64,000 nt of DNA from Blautia pseudococcoides. Its GTDB lineage: Bacteria > Bacillota > Clostridia > Lachnospirales > Lachnospiraceae. The notes under the pieces are model-generated. The model saw nothing but the letters and a program-made list of their open reading frames with translations, was not told the DNA's origin and did not search any database. The translations under genes and the position numbers were made by a program. Shown piece after piece: positions 35,674 to 44,867 of the stretch (positions are counted from its first letter, which is position 1; every line of letters starts with the position of its first letter). The stretch is taken from positions 1,455,001 through 1,519,000 of the forward strand of contig NZ_CP015405.2 of NCBI RefSeq assembly GCF_001689125.2, written 5' to 3'.

Positions 35674-36666
35674 CTATTGTTTCACCCATTTTCTGAGAGA
35701 CTTGCTTCCTATAATTTCTTTGAGTCCGTATATGGTACACAGGTCATAGAAACGTGACAGACAGACCTTCTGTCCTGTTTGTCTGCTTATGAACCATTCG
35801 ATATCAGGAATCTTTGTAGTGCCTCCGGTGAGATTGATGCCTTCCCTGGAAATATTCTGCCGGATCTGGGGCGGTATACGCTCCAGAAAAAAGCGTATTT
35901 CCTCACAGATGGTGCCAAGAGGCTCCAAAATGGCCTCATAGACCATTCTGGAGGACACGACTCCCTCCTGGGGCAGACCGGTCAGGCTGTCCACGCCCAC
36001 TACTTTCCGGGCCTCTTTTTTATCTTCCTTCAGATAAGCCAGTGAAAATTTCAGGCGCCTGGCCGTACGGCTGCCTATGTTCAGATTGCACCGGCGGCGC
36101 ACCATGTTCTGTATGGATTCATTGAGCTGCTTGCCGCCGATCTCCACGATCTTACTCAGAACCACACGGCCCTTTTCAATGACAGAGATCTCACAGCTCT
36201 GTGCTCCGATGTTCACAACCATGGAGCCTTTTGTTTTGTTAATAGGTATGCCGAGAGCCACCGCGTCGGCAATGGTCTTGTCTACCATATATATTTTATT
36301 TTTTCTGCTGGAATTACCTATTGTATAGTAGGCCCTCTTTTCTATCTCGGATAAATCGGCAGGAACTGCAAGATACAGTGTATTTCCCAAAACCGTACCG
36401 GCCCCTGCTTTCTCCAGAAGCGAATGCAGAACCATCTCTGTGTGATTGATATCTGCAATCTTGCCGAATGTCATGGGAGTGATGACCGAGACATTTGAGG
36501 GATTTTTTTCAAAAATCTCATAAGCATCATTGCCGGCAGCCAGAATCTGTTTTCCGTTCCGGATGGCAATCATGTTCTTTTCCGTTAAGATGGTGTCCTG
36601 CTGGCAGGAATAGATTTTCACCATACTGGTGCCTAAATCTACACCAAACGTTTTATGAAATGGCAT
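35674..36666 (-). CDS. MreB-like actin homologue with altered nucleotide-binding motif
   Basis: 330 residues with an actin/HSP70 fold: phosphate-1 loop FGVDLGTSMVKIY, a degenerate phosphate-2 NIGAQSCEISVI where MreB normally has DIGGGTTEI, and an adenosine motif NLTGGTTKIPDIE. The Asp-to-Asn change and loss of the Gly-Gly-Gly-Thr turn suggest weak or no ATP hydrolysis. It stands in the canonical mreB place before mreC, yet is diverged enough that a second, conventional MreB may exist elsewhere. Role in cell shape is inferred from context. Confidence 0.82.
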   Translation of the reverse strand: MPFHKTFGVDLGTSMVKIYSCQQDTILTEKNMIAIRNGKQILAAGNDAYEIFEKNPSNVSVITPMTFGKIADINHTEMVLHSLLEKAGAGTVLGNTLYLAVPADLSEIEKRAYYTIGNSSRKNKIYMVDKTIADAVALGIPINKTKGSMVVNIGAQSCEISVIEKGRVVLSKIVEIGGKQLNESIQNMVRRRCNLNIGSRTARRLKFSLAYLKEDKKEARKVVGVDSLTGLPQEGVVSSRMVYEAILEPLGTICEEIRFFLERIPPQIRQNISREGINLTGGTTKIPDIEWFISRQTGQKVCLSRFYDLCTIYGLKEIIGSKSLRKWVKQ

Positions 36667-36728
36667 ATTGTGCTCCCCTTTTATTTATGACCAGGAAAGA
36701 ATCACTGTGTGTGCGTTCTTTCTATTCT

Positions 36729-37427
36729 TTATTCTAATAACCCCTGCTCCCGGAAGCTTATGTAACGGCAGTCTCCGATAATGATGTGATCCAGAAGCGG
36801 GATGCCGAGCATTGCTCCGGCACTCTGAACTCTTTTCGTGATTTTAATATCCGCCTGACTTGGGGACGGATCTCCGCTTGGATGATTGTGAACCAGTAGG
36901 ATTCCCACCGCATGATAAGAAAGAGCGGCAAGAAAAATCTCCCGCGGGTTTACCAGGGACATATTGACAGTCCCCTTAAACACAATCTCTTCCCCCAGGC
37001 GATGATTTTTGCAGTCCAGCATCATACAAAGCAGCAGCTCCTGTTCCTGATGGCGGAGCTGCTCCATGTAGAAATTGGCAATGGATGCCGGATGATCAAA
37101 AGAAACACCCTTTTCTGCCACAGAGACCGCAATCCTCTTGGAAAGTTCACCGATACATTTGAGCTGTATGGCTTTCACAGTTCCAATCCCCCGTATACTT
37201 TTTAACTGCTGGAGACTCAATTGGTTGAGGCCGGGAAGGCCCTCTTTATCCCGGGAAAGGTGTAACACCTCCCCGGCAAGCTCCAGTGAGGAGCTTCCGC
37301 TTGAGCCGGAGCGCAAAAGCACTGCCAGCAGTTCTTCATCGGTGAGTGCCTGGGCGCCAAGCTTCAGACACTTTTCGTATGGCCGGTTTTCATTTGGTAT
37401 TTCTTTGATTTTTCTATTGTCATTCAT
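36729..37427 (-). CDS. radC: RadC family JAB-domain protein
   Basis: About 232 residues. An N-terminal helix-hairpin-helix-like part (LSLQQLKSIRGIGTVKAIQLK) precedes a JAB/MPN metalloprotease-like domain with the HNHPSGDPSPSQAD zinc motif. Despite the name, a repair role is doubtful, and the biochemical activity is unknown. I prefer the ATG at 37427 with GGAAG nearby; an in-frame GTG at 37439 is possible. It is the first gene of the shape operon; a TACAAT -10-like element lies about 60 bp upstream. Confidence 0.88.
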   Translation of the reverse strand: MNDNRKIKEIPNENRPYEKCLKLGAQALTDEELLAVLLRSGSSGSSSLELAGEVLHLSRDKEGLPGLNQLSLQQLKSIRGIGTVKAIQLKCIGELSKRIAVSVAEKGVSFDHPASIANFYMEQLRHQEQELLLCMMLDCKNHRLGEEIVFKGTVNMSLVNPREIFLAALSYHAVGILLVHNHPSGDPSPSQADIKITKRVQSAGAMLGIPLLDHIIIGDCRYISFREQGLLE

Positions 37428-37522
37428 ATGATCTTCCACATACTCTCTTCAGCATGGTATGGGCATCATAAAAAAATTTAGCAGACTTTATTGTAGCACA
37501 GATTAAAAACGATGTATATGGC

Positions 37523-39115
37523 TTAACAAAAATTTATCACTTTTTTCACAATTGCCTCCCCAATTTTTAATCCATCCATGGCTGCGGAGGTGATTCCTCC
37601 CGCATATCCGGCACCTTCCCCGCAGGGATAAACACCACGGATATTGCTCTCCATCTCTGTGTTCCTCTCAATACGCACCGGGGAGGAGGTTCGGCTTTCC
37701 ACGCCGGTAAGCAGCACGTCGTCCCTGGAAAATCCGGGGATCATACGGTCAAAATATGTGATCCCCTCCTGCAGGGCATGGCTGATAAATGCAGGAAAAA
37801 GCTCTCTAAGATTGGCAAATGACCATCCCCCTTTCAGGCAGGGCGATACAAGTCCAAGACCGGTACTTGGGCGGTCCTCTTTAAAATCCCCGAAAAGCTG
37901 AAGGGGTATATTGCCGCCGCCGAGACGGTATGCGGTCCTTTCCAGGCCTCTTTGGAATTCCACGCCGGAGAGCGGGCCGGTATTACCATAATCATCCGGT
38001 GTTACGGTGACGATCATGGCACTGTTGGCATTTTGGGAGGCACGGTCCTGGTAGCTCATGCCATTGACTGCCAGCATGTTTTCTTCTGAGGATGCATTGA
38101 CCACATAACCGCCCGGGCACATACAAAAGCTGTATACGCCCCGTCCGCCCGCTGCTTTATGTGTCAGCTTATAGGCGGCGGCCCCCAGCTTATCATGTTC
38201 TTTCAAACCGTACTGGTACCGGTTAATAAGGGTCTGGGGATGTTCTATGCGCAGGCCCACTGCAAACGATTTGGCCTGCATGGAAAATCCGCTTTTCTCC
38301 AAAAGAGAAAAGGTGTCTCTGGCGCTGTGTCCGATGGCAAGAACAAGACAGGTAACAGATAGTTGTTCTTTGTGATCAATCTCAATGCCGGTCACTTGTC
38401 CCTTTTCCATATGAATGCCGGTCATGGCACTTCGGAAGCGGATCTCACCGCCCAATGCCTCTATCCTGCCCCGGAGATTTTTTACGATCGTTACCAGTAA
38501 ATCTGTGCCCAGGTGAGGTTTCTGCACATAGAGGATTTCCTGTGGGGCACCACATTCCACGAATAGGCGGAGCACCTCCAGATTTCTTCCGGCAGGGTCT
38601 TTGACCAGTGTATTCAGTTTTCCGTCTGAGAAAGTACCTGCACCGCCCTCTCCGAACTGTACATTGGATTCTGTGTCCAAAACACCGCTGTCCCAAAAAG
38701 ACTGCACTTTTTCCATTCGGCTGTCCACATCATCGCCCCGCTCGATCACAAGAGGGGACAAGCCTGCCCGTGCCAGGTAATAGGCACAGAAAAGACCTGC
38801 CGGACCGCTGCCCACTACCACGGGCCGCTGAACCCCGGATAGGTTCCCGGGCTGCGGATATGTGTAAGAGGTTCTTTTAGTTGACATAATAATTTTATTG
38901 TCAACTCTTTTTAAGATAGTGTTTTCCTTTTTAACTTCTGCGTCAATCGTATATACAAAAAAAAGTTCCGGCTTTTTCCTGGCATCCAGAGATTGTTTGC
39001 GGATTGTCCAGGAGAGAAGCTCTTCTTTTTTAATTTTCAATGTTTTTAGGATCTTTTTTTCCAGTTCGCCCTCCGTGTGCGACACGGGAAGTTTTAATTG
39101 TTGTATGGTAAGCAT
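37523..39115 (-). CDS. Uncharacterised FAD-dependent dehydrogenase (COG2509-like)
   Basis: 530 residues. An N-terminal approximately 90-residue ferredoxin-like domain precedes a Rossmann FAD motif (VVVGSGPAGLFCAYYLARAG) and later FAD contacts (AIGHSARDTF; CGEGAGYAGGITSAAMDG). Such proteins are widespread but their substrate is unknown. It reads in the same direction as the next flavoprotein, 22 bp away, so the pair is likely co-transcribed. Confidence 0.85.
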   Translation of the reverse strand: MLTIQQLKLPVSHTEGELEKKILKTLKIKKEELLSWTIRKQSLDARKKPELFFVYTIDAEVKKENTILKRVDNKIIMSTKRTSYTYPQPGNLSGVQRPVVVGSGPAGLFCAYYLARAGLSPLVIERGDDVDSRMEKVQSFWDSGVLDTESNVQFGEGGAGTFSDGKLNTLVKDPAGRNLEVLRLFVECGAPQEILYVQKPHLGTDLLVTIVKNLRGRIEALGGEIRFRSAMTGIHMEKGQVTGIEIDHKEQLSVTCLVLAIGHSARDTFSLLEKSGFSMQAKSFAVGLRIEHPQTLINRYQYGLKEHDKLGAAAYKLTHKAAGGRGVYSFCMCPGGYVVNASSEENMLAVNGMSYQDRASQNANSAMIVTVTPDDYGNTGPLSGVEFQRGLERTAYRLGGGNIPLQLFGDFKEDRPSTGLGLVSPCLKGGWSFANLRELFPAFISHALQEGITYFDRMIPGFSRDDVLLTGVESRTSSPVRIERNTEMESNIRGVYPCGEGAGYAGGITSAAMDGLKIGEAIVKKVINFC

Positions 39116-39137
39116 AAATCTACCTTTCTTTGTGCTG

Positions 39138-40337
39138 TCAGCAGGCAGCGTGTGTGCCTGCTGCTGCTGCGCTTGACCAGGCCCACTGCAGGTTATATCC
39201 CCCGCAGATACCGTCTGTGTCCACTACTTCCCCGGCAAAGAAGATACCCGGATGAAGGGAGGATTCCATTGTCTCAGGAGATAATTCCTCTGTGGATACG
39301 CCTCCTGAACATACCTGTGCCTGTTTGAAAGAACGGGGACCTTTGACATCCAGTTCCAGGCATTTGATCTTTTGTACCAGGGATGTGATATCATCCCGGT
39401 TATCCTGGGTTAATACATCTATGAGTTTTTTGGGAAACAGCCCCACCAGGCTTTCTTTTAAAGTTTTGTATGGACAGTTTTCCAGCCTGGTCCTTAAAAA
39501 GGATTCCAGGGGCTCCTCTGTGAAATCCGGCATAAAATCCAGCAGCAGCCTTACAGGCACACCCTCGTCCAGAAGCCGTACCGCATGACCGCTTAACTGA
39601 AAGACAGGAATCCCTGAAACGCCGTATTCCGTGAGCTGTACTTCCCCTCTCTCCTCCCGGAAAATCTCATATCCGACCACAAGAGAAACACAGGCCTCTG
39701 CCCGGACACCCGACCATTTGGAGAAAAAACTGCCTTTACAGTTCAGGGGGACCAGGGCAGGAAGGGGTTTTATCAGCGTGTGCCCCAGTTTCCGGGCAAA
39801 TGCATAGCCGGATGTGCAGGAACCTGCAATCTCTGAAGCCGGGGAACCGCAGGCAATGATCACACTGTCTGCATTGTACTGCCAGGCTGCGGTTTTGACC
39901 TGCCATCTGCCCTGTTTCCGGTCCGGACACACACAGATGTCCGTCACCTGCTCCCGGCACTTGATCTTTACTTTCAGATAACGCGCTTCCGCTTCCAGAA
40001 CCTCCAGGACACTGGACGCCTGTAAGCTTGCAGGGTAAAGATATCCCTCCCGGTTCTTTGTATAAATCCCCAGTTTTGAGAAAAATGCTACTGTCTTCTG
40101 CATAGGAAACTGCTGTATGACTTTCCATGCAAATTCCGGGTGCCGGCCATGGTAGCAGGATGGCTGCTGGAAGGTATTGGTCAGATTACATCTGCCGTTT
40201 CCGGTCGCCAGAAGTTTTCTTCCGGGTTTCTCATTTTGTTCCAGCAGGATAACGGACGCATGGTTCCTTGCGGCAAAGATAGCGGATACCAGTCCGGCAG
40301 CGCCTCCGCCAATGATACAGACAGTTTTTTTGTTCAT
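39138..40337 (-). CDS. HI0933/BaiN-like flavoprotein (NAD(P)/FAD-dependent oxidoreductase)
   Basis: 399 residues from ATG 40337, which has AGGAGG 9 bp upstream; the open frame extends further but without homology. It has the FAD motif IIGGGAAGLVSAIFAAR, the family block GRKLLATGNGRCNLTN and the C-terminal GGYNLQWAWSSA. Relatives include BaiN of bile-acid-metabolising clostridia, but most members have no assigned substrate, so a bile-acid role is not claimed. It ends close to the COG2509-like gene. Confidence 0.88.
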   Translation of the reverse strand: MNKKTVCIIGGGAAGLVSAIFAARNHASVILLEQNEKPGRKLLATGNGRCNLTNTFQQPSCYHGRHPEFAWKVIQQFPMQKTVAFFSKLGIYTKNREGYLYPASLQASSVLEVLEAEARYLKVKIKCREQVTDICVCPDRKQGRWQVKTAAWQYNADSVIIACGSPASEIAGSCTSGYAFARKLGHTLIKPLPALVPLNCKGSFFSKWSGVRAEACVSLVVGYEIFREERGEVQLTEYGVSGIPVFQLSGHAVRLLDEGVPVRLLLDFMPDFTEEPLESFLRTRLENCPYKTLKESLVGLFPKKLIDVLTQDNRDDITSLVQKIKCLELDVKGPRSFKQAQVCSGGVSTEELSPETMESSLHPGIFFAGEVVDTDGICGGYNLQWAWSSAAAAGTHAAC

Positions 40338-40341
40338 GGAT

Positions 40342-41640
40342 CTATGCCTCCTGTTTTGGCAATACTGCGATTTTCTTATCAATAAGTTTTTGTAAGGACA
40401 TGAGTATTCCAAGTTTTGCGTGATACCAGGTAAGTCCACCCTGGAAATATACAGCGTAGGGGGGCTTGATGGGACCGTCCGCAGAAAGTTCAATGGAGGA
40501 GCCCTGCACAAAGGCGCCTGCTGCCATGATCACATCACTGTCATAACCGGGCATGGCCCACGGTTCCGGCTCCACAAAGCTGTCCACCGGTGCGGCTGCC
40601 TGAATGCCTTTGCAGAATTCTATGACACCTTCCGGCACGCCGAAAGTGACTGCCTGGATGATATCATGACGGCTTTCCGTTCCGTTTGGAACCACCCCGA
40701 AGCCAAGGCGCTCATAAATATTAGCGGCAAATACGGCGCCTTTCAGCGCACCTGCCACTACTGTGGGGGCCAGAAAGAACCCCTGGAAGAAGGACTGGTT
40801 CACACCCAAAGTGGCACCTACTTCCTTTCCAAGGCCGGGGGAAGTAAGGCGGTAAGCGGCATTTTCCACATATTCCTTTTTCCCCACAATATAGCCGCCG
40901 ATGGGAGCCAGGCCGCCGCCGGGATTTTTAATGAGGGAGCCTACGATCAGATCCGCTCCCACATCAGTGGGTTCCACAGTCTCAACGAATTCTCCGTAAC
41001 AGTTGTCAACCATGCAGATCACATCCGGTTTGATGTGTTTCACGAAGGCAATCAGTTCGCCGATTCGTTTTACGGACAGTGTGGGGCGTGTCTGATAGCC
41101 CTTGGAGCGCTGAATGGTAACCAGTTTTGTCTTTTCGTTCATGGCTTTTTTTATGTTATCATAGTCAAAGCTGCCGTCAGGAAGCAAATCGGTCTGTCTG
41201 TAGGTGACCCCGTATTCTGCCAGGGAACCTCCGGACGGACGGATGCCGATAACCTCCTCCAAAGTGTCATATGGTTTGCCCACGGGGGAAAACAATTCAT
41301 CGCCGGGCCGCAGATTGCCGGACAGGGCTACAGCTAGTGCATGGGTACCACAGGCTATCTGGGGCCGGACCAGCGCGGCTTCCGCGTGAAAAGCGTCCGC
41401 ATATACATCTTCCAGGGTATCTCTTCCCAAATCATTGTATCCGTATCCGCTGGATGCATAGAGACACGCCTCGCTGACTTTGTTTTTCTGCATAGCCAGG
41501 ATCACTTTCATCTGGTTGTATTCTGCATTTTCGTCGATGGCGGCAAAACGCTCCTTCAGTTCTTTTTCTATTTTATTTCCATATGCCAGTACCTCACTGC
41601 TGATTCCAAGCCGGCGGTACACTGCATTCATTTCCTGCAT
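40342..41640 (-). CDS. PLP-dependent methionine gamma-lyase/aluminium-resistance family protein
   Basis: 432 residues of a fold-type I PLP enzyme. SLIKNPGGGLAPIGGYIVG contains the Schiff-base lysine, and DNCYGEFVETVEPTDVGAD the cofactor-pairing Asp (family PF06838). Annotated relatives are called aluminium resistance proteins, or cystathionine beta-lyase-like; activity is not firmly established. The ATG at 41640 overlaps the miaA stop by one base and lies 8 bp after GAGGA; a GTG just before is an alternative. Confidence 0.88.
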   Translation of the reverse strand: MQEMNAVYRRLGISSEVLAYGNKIEKELKERFAAIDENAEYNQMKVILAMQKNKVSEACLYASSGYGYNDLGRDTLEDVYADAFHAEAALVRPQIACGTHALAVALSGNLRPGDELFSPVGKPYDTLEEVIGIRPSGGSLAEYGVTYRQTDLLPDGSFDYDNIKKAMNEKTKLVTIQRSKGYQTRPTLSVKRIGELIAFVKHIKPDVICMVDNCYGEFVETVEPTDVGADLIVGSLIKNPGGGLAPIGGYIVGKKEYVENAAYRLTSPGLGKEVGATLGVNQSFFQGFFLAPTVVAGALKGAVFAANIYERLGFGVVPNGTESRHDIIQAVTFGVPEGVIEFCKGIQAAAPVDSFVEPEPWAMPGYDSDVIMAAGAFVQGSSIELSADGPIKPPYAVYFQGGLTWYHAKLGILMSLQKLIDKKIAVLPKQEA

Positions 41641-42593
41641 CACAAAATTCCTCTTTCCTTACATATTTTCAGCATGTATTTTAAAATGGCATCCTCGTCA
41701 TAGGAGAATTCCGGTTTATTTACCCATATAACGTTCTTTTCCCTGCGGAACCAAGTGAGCTGCCGCTTGGCAAAATGGCGTGTGTCTCTTTTTAGAATAT
41801 AAACTGCCTCCTCCTGGGAAATTTCCCCATCCAGCCAGGATAGGATTTCCTTGTAGCCAAGGCCCTGCATGGAAACCATATTTTTGTTGTAACCCATATT
41901 TTTCAGTCTCCGGACTTCCTGTATAAGACCTGCGTTCAGCATTTCATCCACCCGTCGGTCAATACGGGCGTATAGTTTTTCCCTGTCATCGTTCAAGACA
42001 AAGTAAGCGGTGTTGTAGGGGGAAGCTTTTTCTGCCTCCCGCTCATTGTGCTTGGAAATGGGCTCCCCTGTCAGTTCATAATATTCAAGAGCACGTATGA
42101 CTCGTTTTATGTTGTTCTCGTGTATCTTTTCCGCTGAGACCGGGTCTGCTTCCCGGAGGCGCTGGTGCATCCGGGCGGCTCCATATTCCTGAGCTTCCCG
42201 CTCCAGCCGTTGTCTTACCGGGCTTTTTTCCGTATCCTCGGAAAAATCAATGTCCTTTGCCACAGCTTGGATATAAAAACCCGTGCCGCCTGTCAGGATG
42301 GGGATTTTTCCTTTTGCGTAAATTTGTGCCATAGCTTCTTTTGCCATCTGCTGGAATCTGACTACATGGAATTCTTCCTCAGGGTCCAACACATCAATGA
42401 GATAATGCGGAACACCGTCCATCTCCTCTTTCGTGATCTTGGCGGAGCCGATGTCCATATGGCGGTACACCTGCATGGAATCCGCTGAGATGATCTCCCC
42501 GTCTGCTGCGTGGGCCAGTGAGATGGACAAGCGGGTCTTGCCCACCGCAGTAGGCCCGGTCAATATGATCAAAGGTTGTTTCAAGTTTTTCAC
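41640..42593 (-). CDS. miaA: tRNA dimethylallyltransferase
   Basis: 317 residues with the P-loop GPTAVGKT, the DSMQVYRHMDIGSAKIT substrate region, and the conserved GGTGFYIQAV segment. It adds the isopentenyl group to A37 of UNN-reading tRNAs; MiaB, encoded upstream in the same cluster, then methylthiolates it. It starts directly after mutL. Confidence 0.95.
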   Translation of the reverse strand: MKNLKQPLIILTGPTAVGKTRLSISLAHAADGEIISADSMQVYRHMDIGSAKITKEEMDGVPHYLIDVLDPEEEFHVVRFQQMAKEAMAQIYAKGKIPILTGGTGFYIQAVAKDIDFSEDTEKSPVRQRLEREAQEYGAARMHQRLREADPVSAEKIHENNIKRVIRALEYYELTGEPISKHNEREAEKASPYNTAYFVLNDDREKLYARIDRRVDEMLNAGLIQEVRRLKNMGYNKNMVSMQGLGYKEILSWLDGEISQEEAVYILKRDTRHFAKRQLTWFRREKNVIWVNKPEFSYDEDAILKYMLKICKERGIL

Positions 42594-44867
42594 CTACACA
42601 ATCCGTTTAAATTTCTTTTCCAATTCGTATTTTGTCATGGAGACAATGGTTGGTCTCCCATGTGGGCAATGATAAGGATTTTCAAGGCCCAGAAGTTCAT
42701 CAATCAGTTTGTCAGCTTCCAAAACGGAGAGTATCTGATTGCCTTTAACAGCGGCTTTACAGGCGGCTGTGGCAATTCTGTGGGTGATCAGTTCAGGCGT
42801 CTTATTTCTGCCCTCTGCTTCCAGGCTGTCCAGGATTTCAATGAACAGTTCCTGGACCGTGATGCCGTATAGGTTAGCCGGAACTGCGCTGATACTGTAC
42901 TCTTTTCCGCCGAAGGAGGATATTTCAAAGCCAAACTGCTCAAATATCTCCATCTGTTCTTTCAAAAGGGCGGCCTCCTGAAGGCTGAGAGCAATGATTT
43001 CCGGCGGGCTGACCATCTGCGAAATGATTTCCCGCTGTTCAAACTCTTTCATAAAGCGCTCATAGAGCACTTTTTCATGGGCAGCGTGCTGGTCAATGAT
43101 GTAAAACTTTTCATCGTATTCCACCAGCCAGTACGTGTCAAAGAGCTGTCCGATGATGCGGTGGTGCTGTCTGGCTTTTTTTGACAGAAGCTTGTCGTCA
43201 AAAAGCTCCATCTGCTGGGTGTTTTTCAGTATAACGGTATCCTGGGATGTATCTTCACCGGGATTGGCCGGGGCGTCTGAAGGACTGCATTTGGCAGACT
43301 GAATGCCCGGAGCGGAAAAAGGGCTGGTATCTGTCACGGCACTGTCCTTGGGCGGCTGTATCTTTTCGTCGGAAACAGGTCTTACAACTGCCGGGTGAAC
43401 GCCAATCGGATTTCCGTTTTCCGGAATCTCAGCATCCCGCCCGATCCCAGACTTTGACGCTGATGTTTCGGAAGCGCTGTCATATTTATATGGGCTGCTC
43501 TCCTCTTTGATATGCCCGGGCTGCTGGCCGTTAAACGGATCTGTATGCTGTACCTGCATACCGCCAGACTGAGTTGCCCGCTGTGTCTTAGGTGTATGGA
43601 TGTGTTCTGTCTGCCGCGTCTGCTGTGGGCTAATCGGCTCTGGCTGCTGCGCTTGCTGTGCGTCCGTATACGCTGCCCGCTGCATCTGGGAAGTATGGGG
43701 AGAGCGAGCCTGCTGTGGGGTATGGTTCCCGGCACTCTGCTGGTTTGTATAAAACAGGCCTGCCCTGCGGTTCTGCTCAAAGGGTTCCGGGCCGGCGGTT
43801 TTTCCGGGGTTTTTTTCTGGAGTTTCGTTCTCCTTCTCCCGGACCAGTTCAATGTCAGGGATCAGTTCCCTGTGGGCCAGTACAGAGGTAAGCGCTTCAT
43901 AGGTAGCCTGATAGACGGCCTGCTGGTTCTGAAACCGCACTTCCATTTTGGTGGGGTGCACATTAACATCAATTTCATCCCCCTGGATATTGTACTGCAG
44001 GCAGACGAAAGGATATTTATGCTGCATCATATAAGGCTTGTAAGCGTCCTCTATGGCTTTCATGATCACCTTGCTTTTTACATATCTGCCGTTAATATAA
44101 TAATTCTCAAAGGTTCTGTTTCCGCGGGCAATGACAGGCTTTCCTGCAAATCCCTCTATGGAAATGCCGTTTTTCTCATATGTTACCCCAGCCAGTTCCC
44201 TGGCAATATCTCTTCCGTAAATGCCGTAGATGACATCTTTCAGGCTGGCATTGCCGGAACTGTGGAGCTTTGTCTGTCCGTTTACCATGTATTTAAAGGA
44301 TATAGCCTGGTGGGACAAGGCAAGCTGTTCCATGTAGGTACTCACATATCCCGCCTCCGTCATGGCTGTCTTTAGAAATTTTGCCCGGACCGGTGTGTTG
44401 AAAAATAAATTTCTTACAATAATGGTAGTACCACAGGGTGCTCCGATTTCTTCCAAAGATTTTTCTTTTCCGCCTTCTATGAGATAACGTATTCCGGTTA
44501 GGGCTTCCGGGGTCTTTGTTATAAGCTCTACCTGCCCAACGGCGGCAATGCTGGATAACGCCTCCCCGCGAAATCCCAAAGAGGAGATCATCATCAGATC
44601 CTCCACCTTCTCAATCTTACTGGTGGCATGGCGCAGAAAAGCCAAGGGCACCTGTTCCTTCATCATGCCGCCGCCGTTGTCGGTCACTCGTATGAAGGAG
44701 ATGCCGCCCTCTTTGATTTCCACGGTAATGGCTGTGGAACCGGCGTCAATGGCATTCTCCACCAGCTCCTTCACCACGGAGGCGGGGCGTTCCACCACCT
44801 CGCCTGCCGCTATCTTATCTATGGTATTCTGATCTAAAACAGCAATTTTTCTCAATTCTGTCACCAT
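42594..44867 (-). CDS. mutL: DNA mismatch repair protein MutL
   Basis: 757 residues. The N-terminal GHKL ATPase has AAGEVVERPASVVKELVENAIDAGS, DNGGGM and FRGEAL(S)S; the C-terminal dimerisation domain has DQHAAHEKVLYE, the QxHA(x)2E-type endonuclease site of Bacillus-like MutL, and a C-terminal CPHGRPT. MutL links MutS recognition to strand incision. The linker (about residues 340-545) is unusually long and rich in Gln, Thr, Pro and Ser with short imperfect repeats, explaining the extra ~120 residues. Its start overlaps mutS by 7 bp. Confidence 0.95.
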   Translation of the reverse strand: MVTELRKIAVLDQNTIDKIAAGEVVERPASVVKELVENAIDAGSTAITVEIKEGGISFIRVTDNGGGMMKEQVPLAFLRHATSKIEKVEDLMMISSLGFRGEALSSIAAVGQVELITKTPEALTGIRYLIEGGKEKSLEEIGAPCGTTIIVRNLFFNTPVRAKFLKTAMTEAGYVSTYMEQLALSHQAISFKYMVNGQTKLHSSGNASLKDVIYGIYGRDIARELAGVTYEKNGISIEGFAGKPVIARGNRTFENYYINGRYVKSKVIMKAIEDAYKPYMMQHKYPFVCLQYNIQGDEIDVNVHPTKMEVRFQNQQAVYQATYEALTSVLAHRELIPDIELVREKENETPEKNPGKTAGPEPFEQNRRAGLFYTNQQSAGNHTPQQARSPHTSQMQRAAYTDAQQAQQPEPISPQQTRQTEHIHTPKTQRATQSGGMQVQHTDPFNGQQPGHIKEESSPYKYDSASETSASKSGIGRDAEIPENGNPIGVHPAVVRPVSDEKIQPPKDSAVTDTSPFSAPGIQSAKCSPSDAPANPGEDTSQDTVILKNTQQMELFDDKLLSKKARQHHRIIGQLFDTYWLVEYDEKFYIIDQHAAHEKVLYERFMKEFEQREIISQMVSPPEIIALSLQEAALLKEQMEIFEQFGFEISSFGGKEYSISAVPANLYGITVQELFIEILDSLEAEGRNKTPELITHRIATAACKAAVKGNQILSVLEADKLIDELLGLENPYHCPHGRPTIVSMTKYELEKKFKRIV

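Noticed and set aside
39138..40337. Bile-acid reductase BaiN
   Set aside because: The family is broad and no other bile-acid genes are present.
40420..41337. 305-residue ORF antisense to the PLP enzyme gene
   Set aside because: Shadow frame of a well-supported gene; no motifs.
43512..44375. 287-residue ORF antisense to mutL
   Set aside because: It lies wholly inside mutL, has no ribosome site or family features and arises from the codon pattern of mutL.
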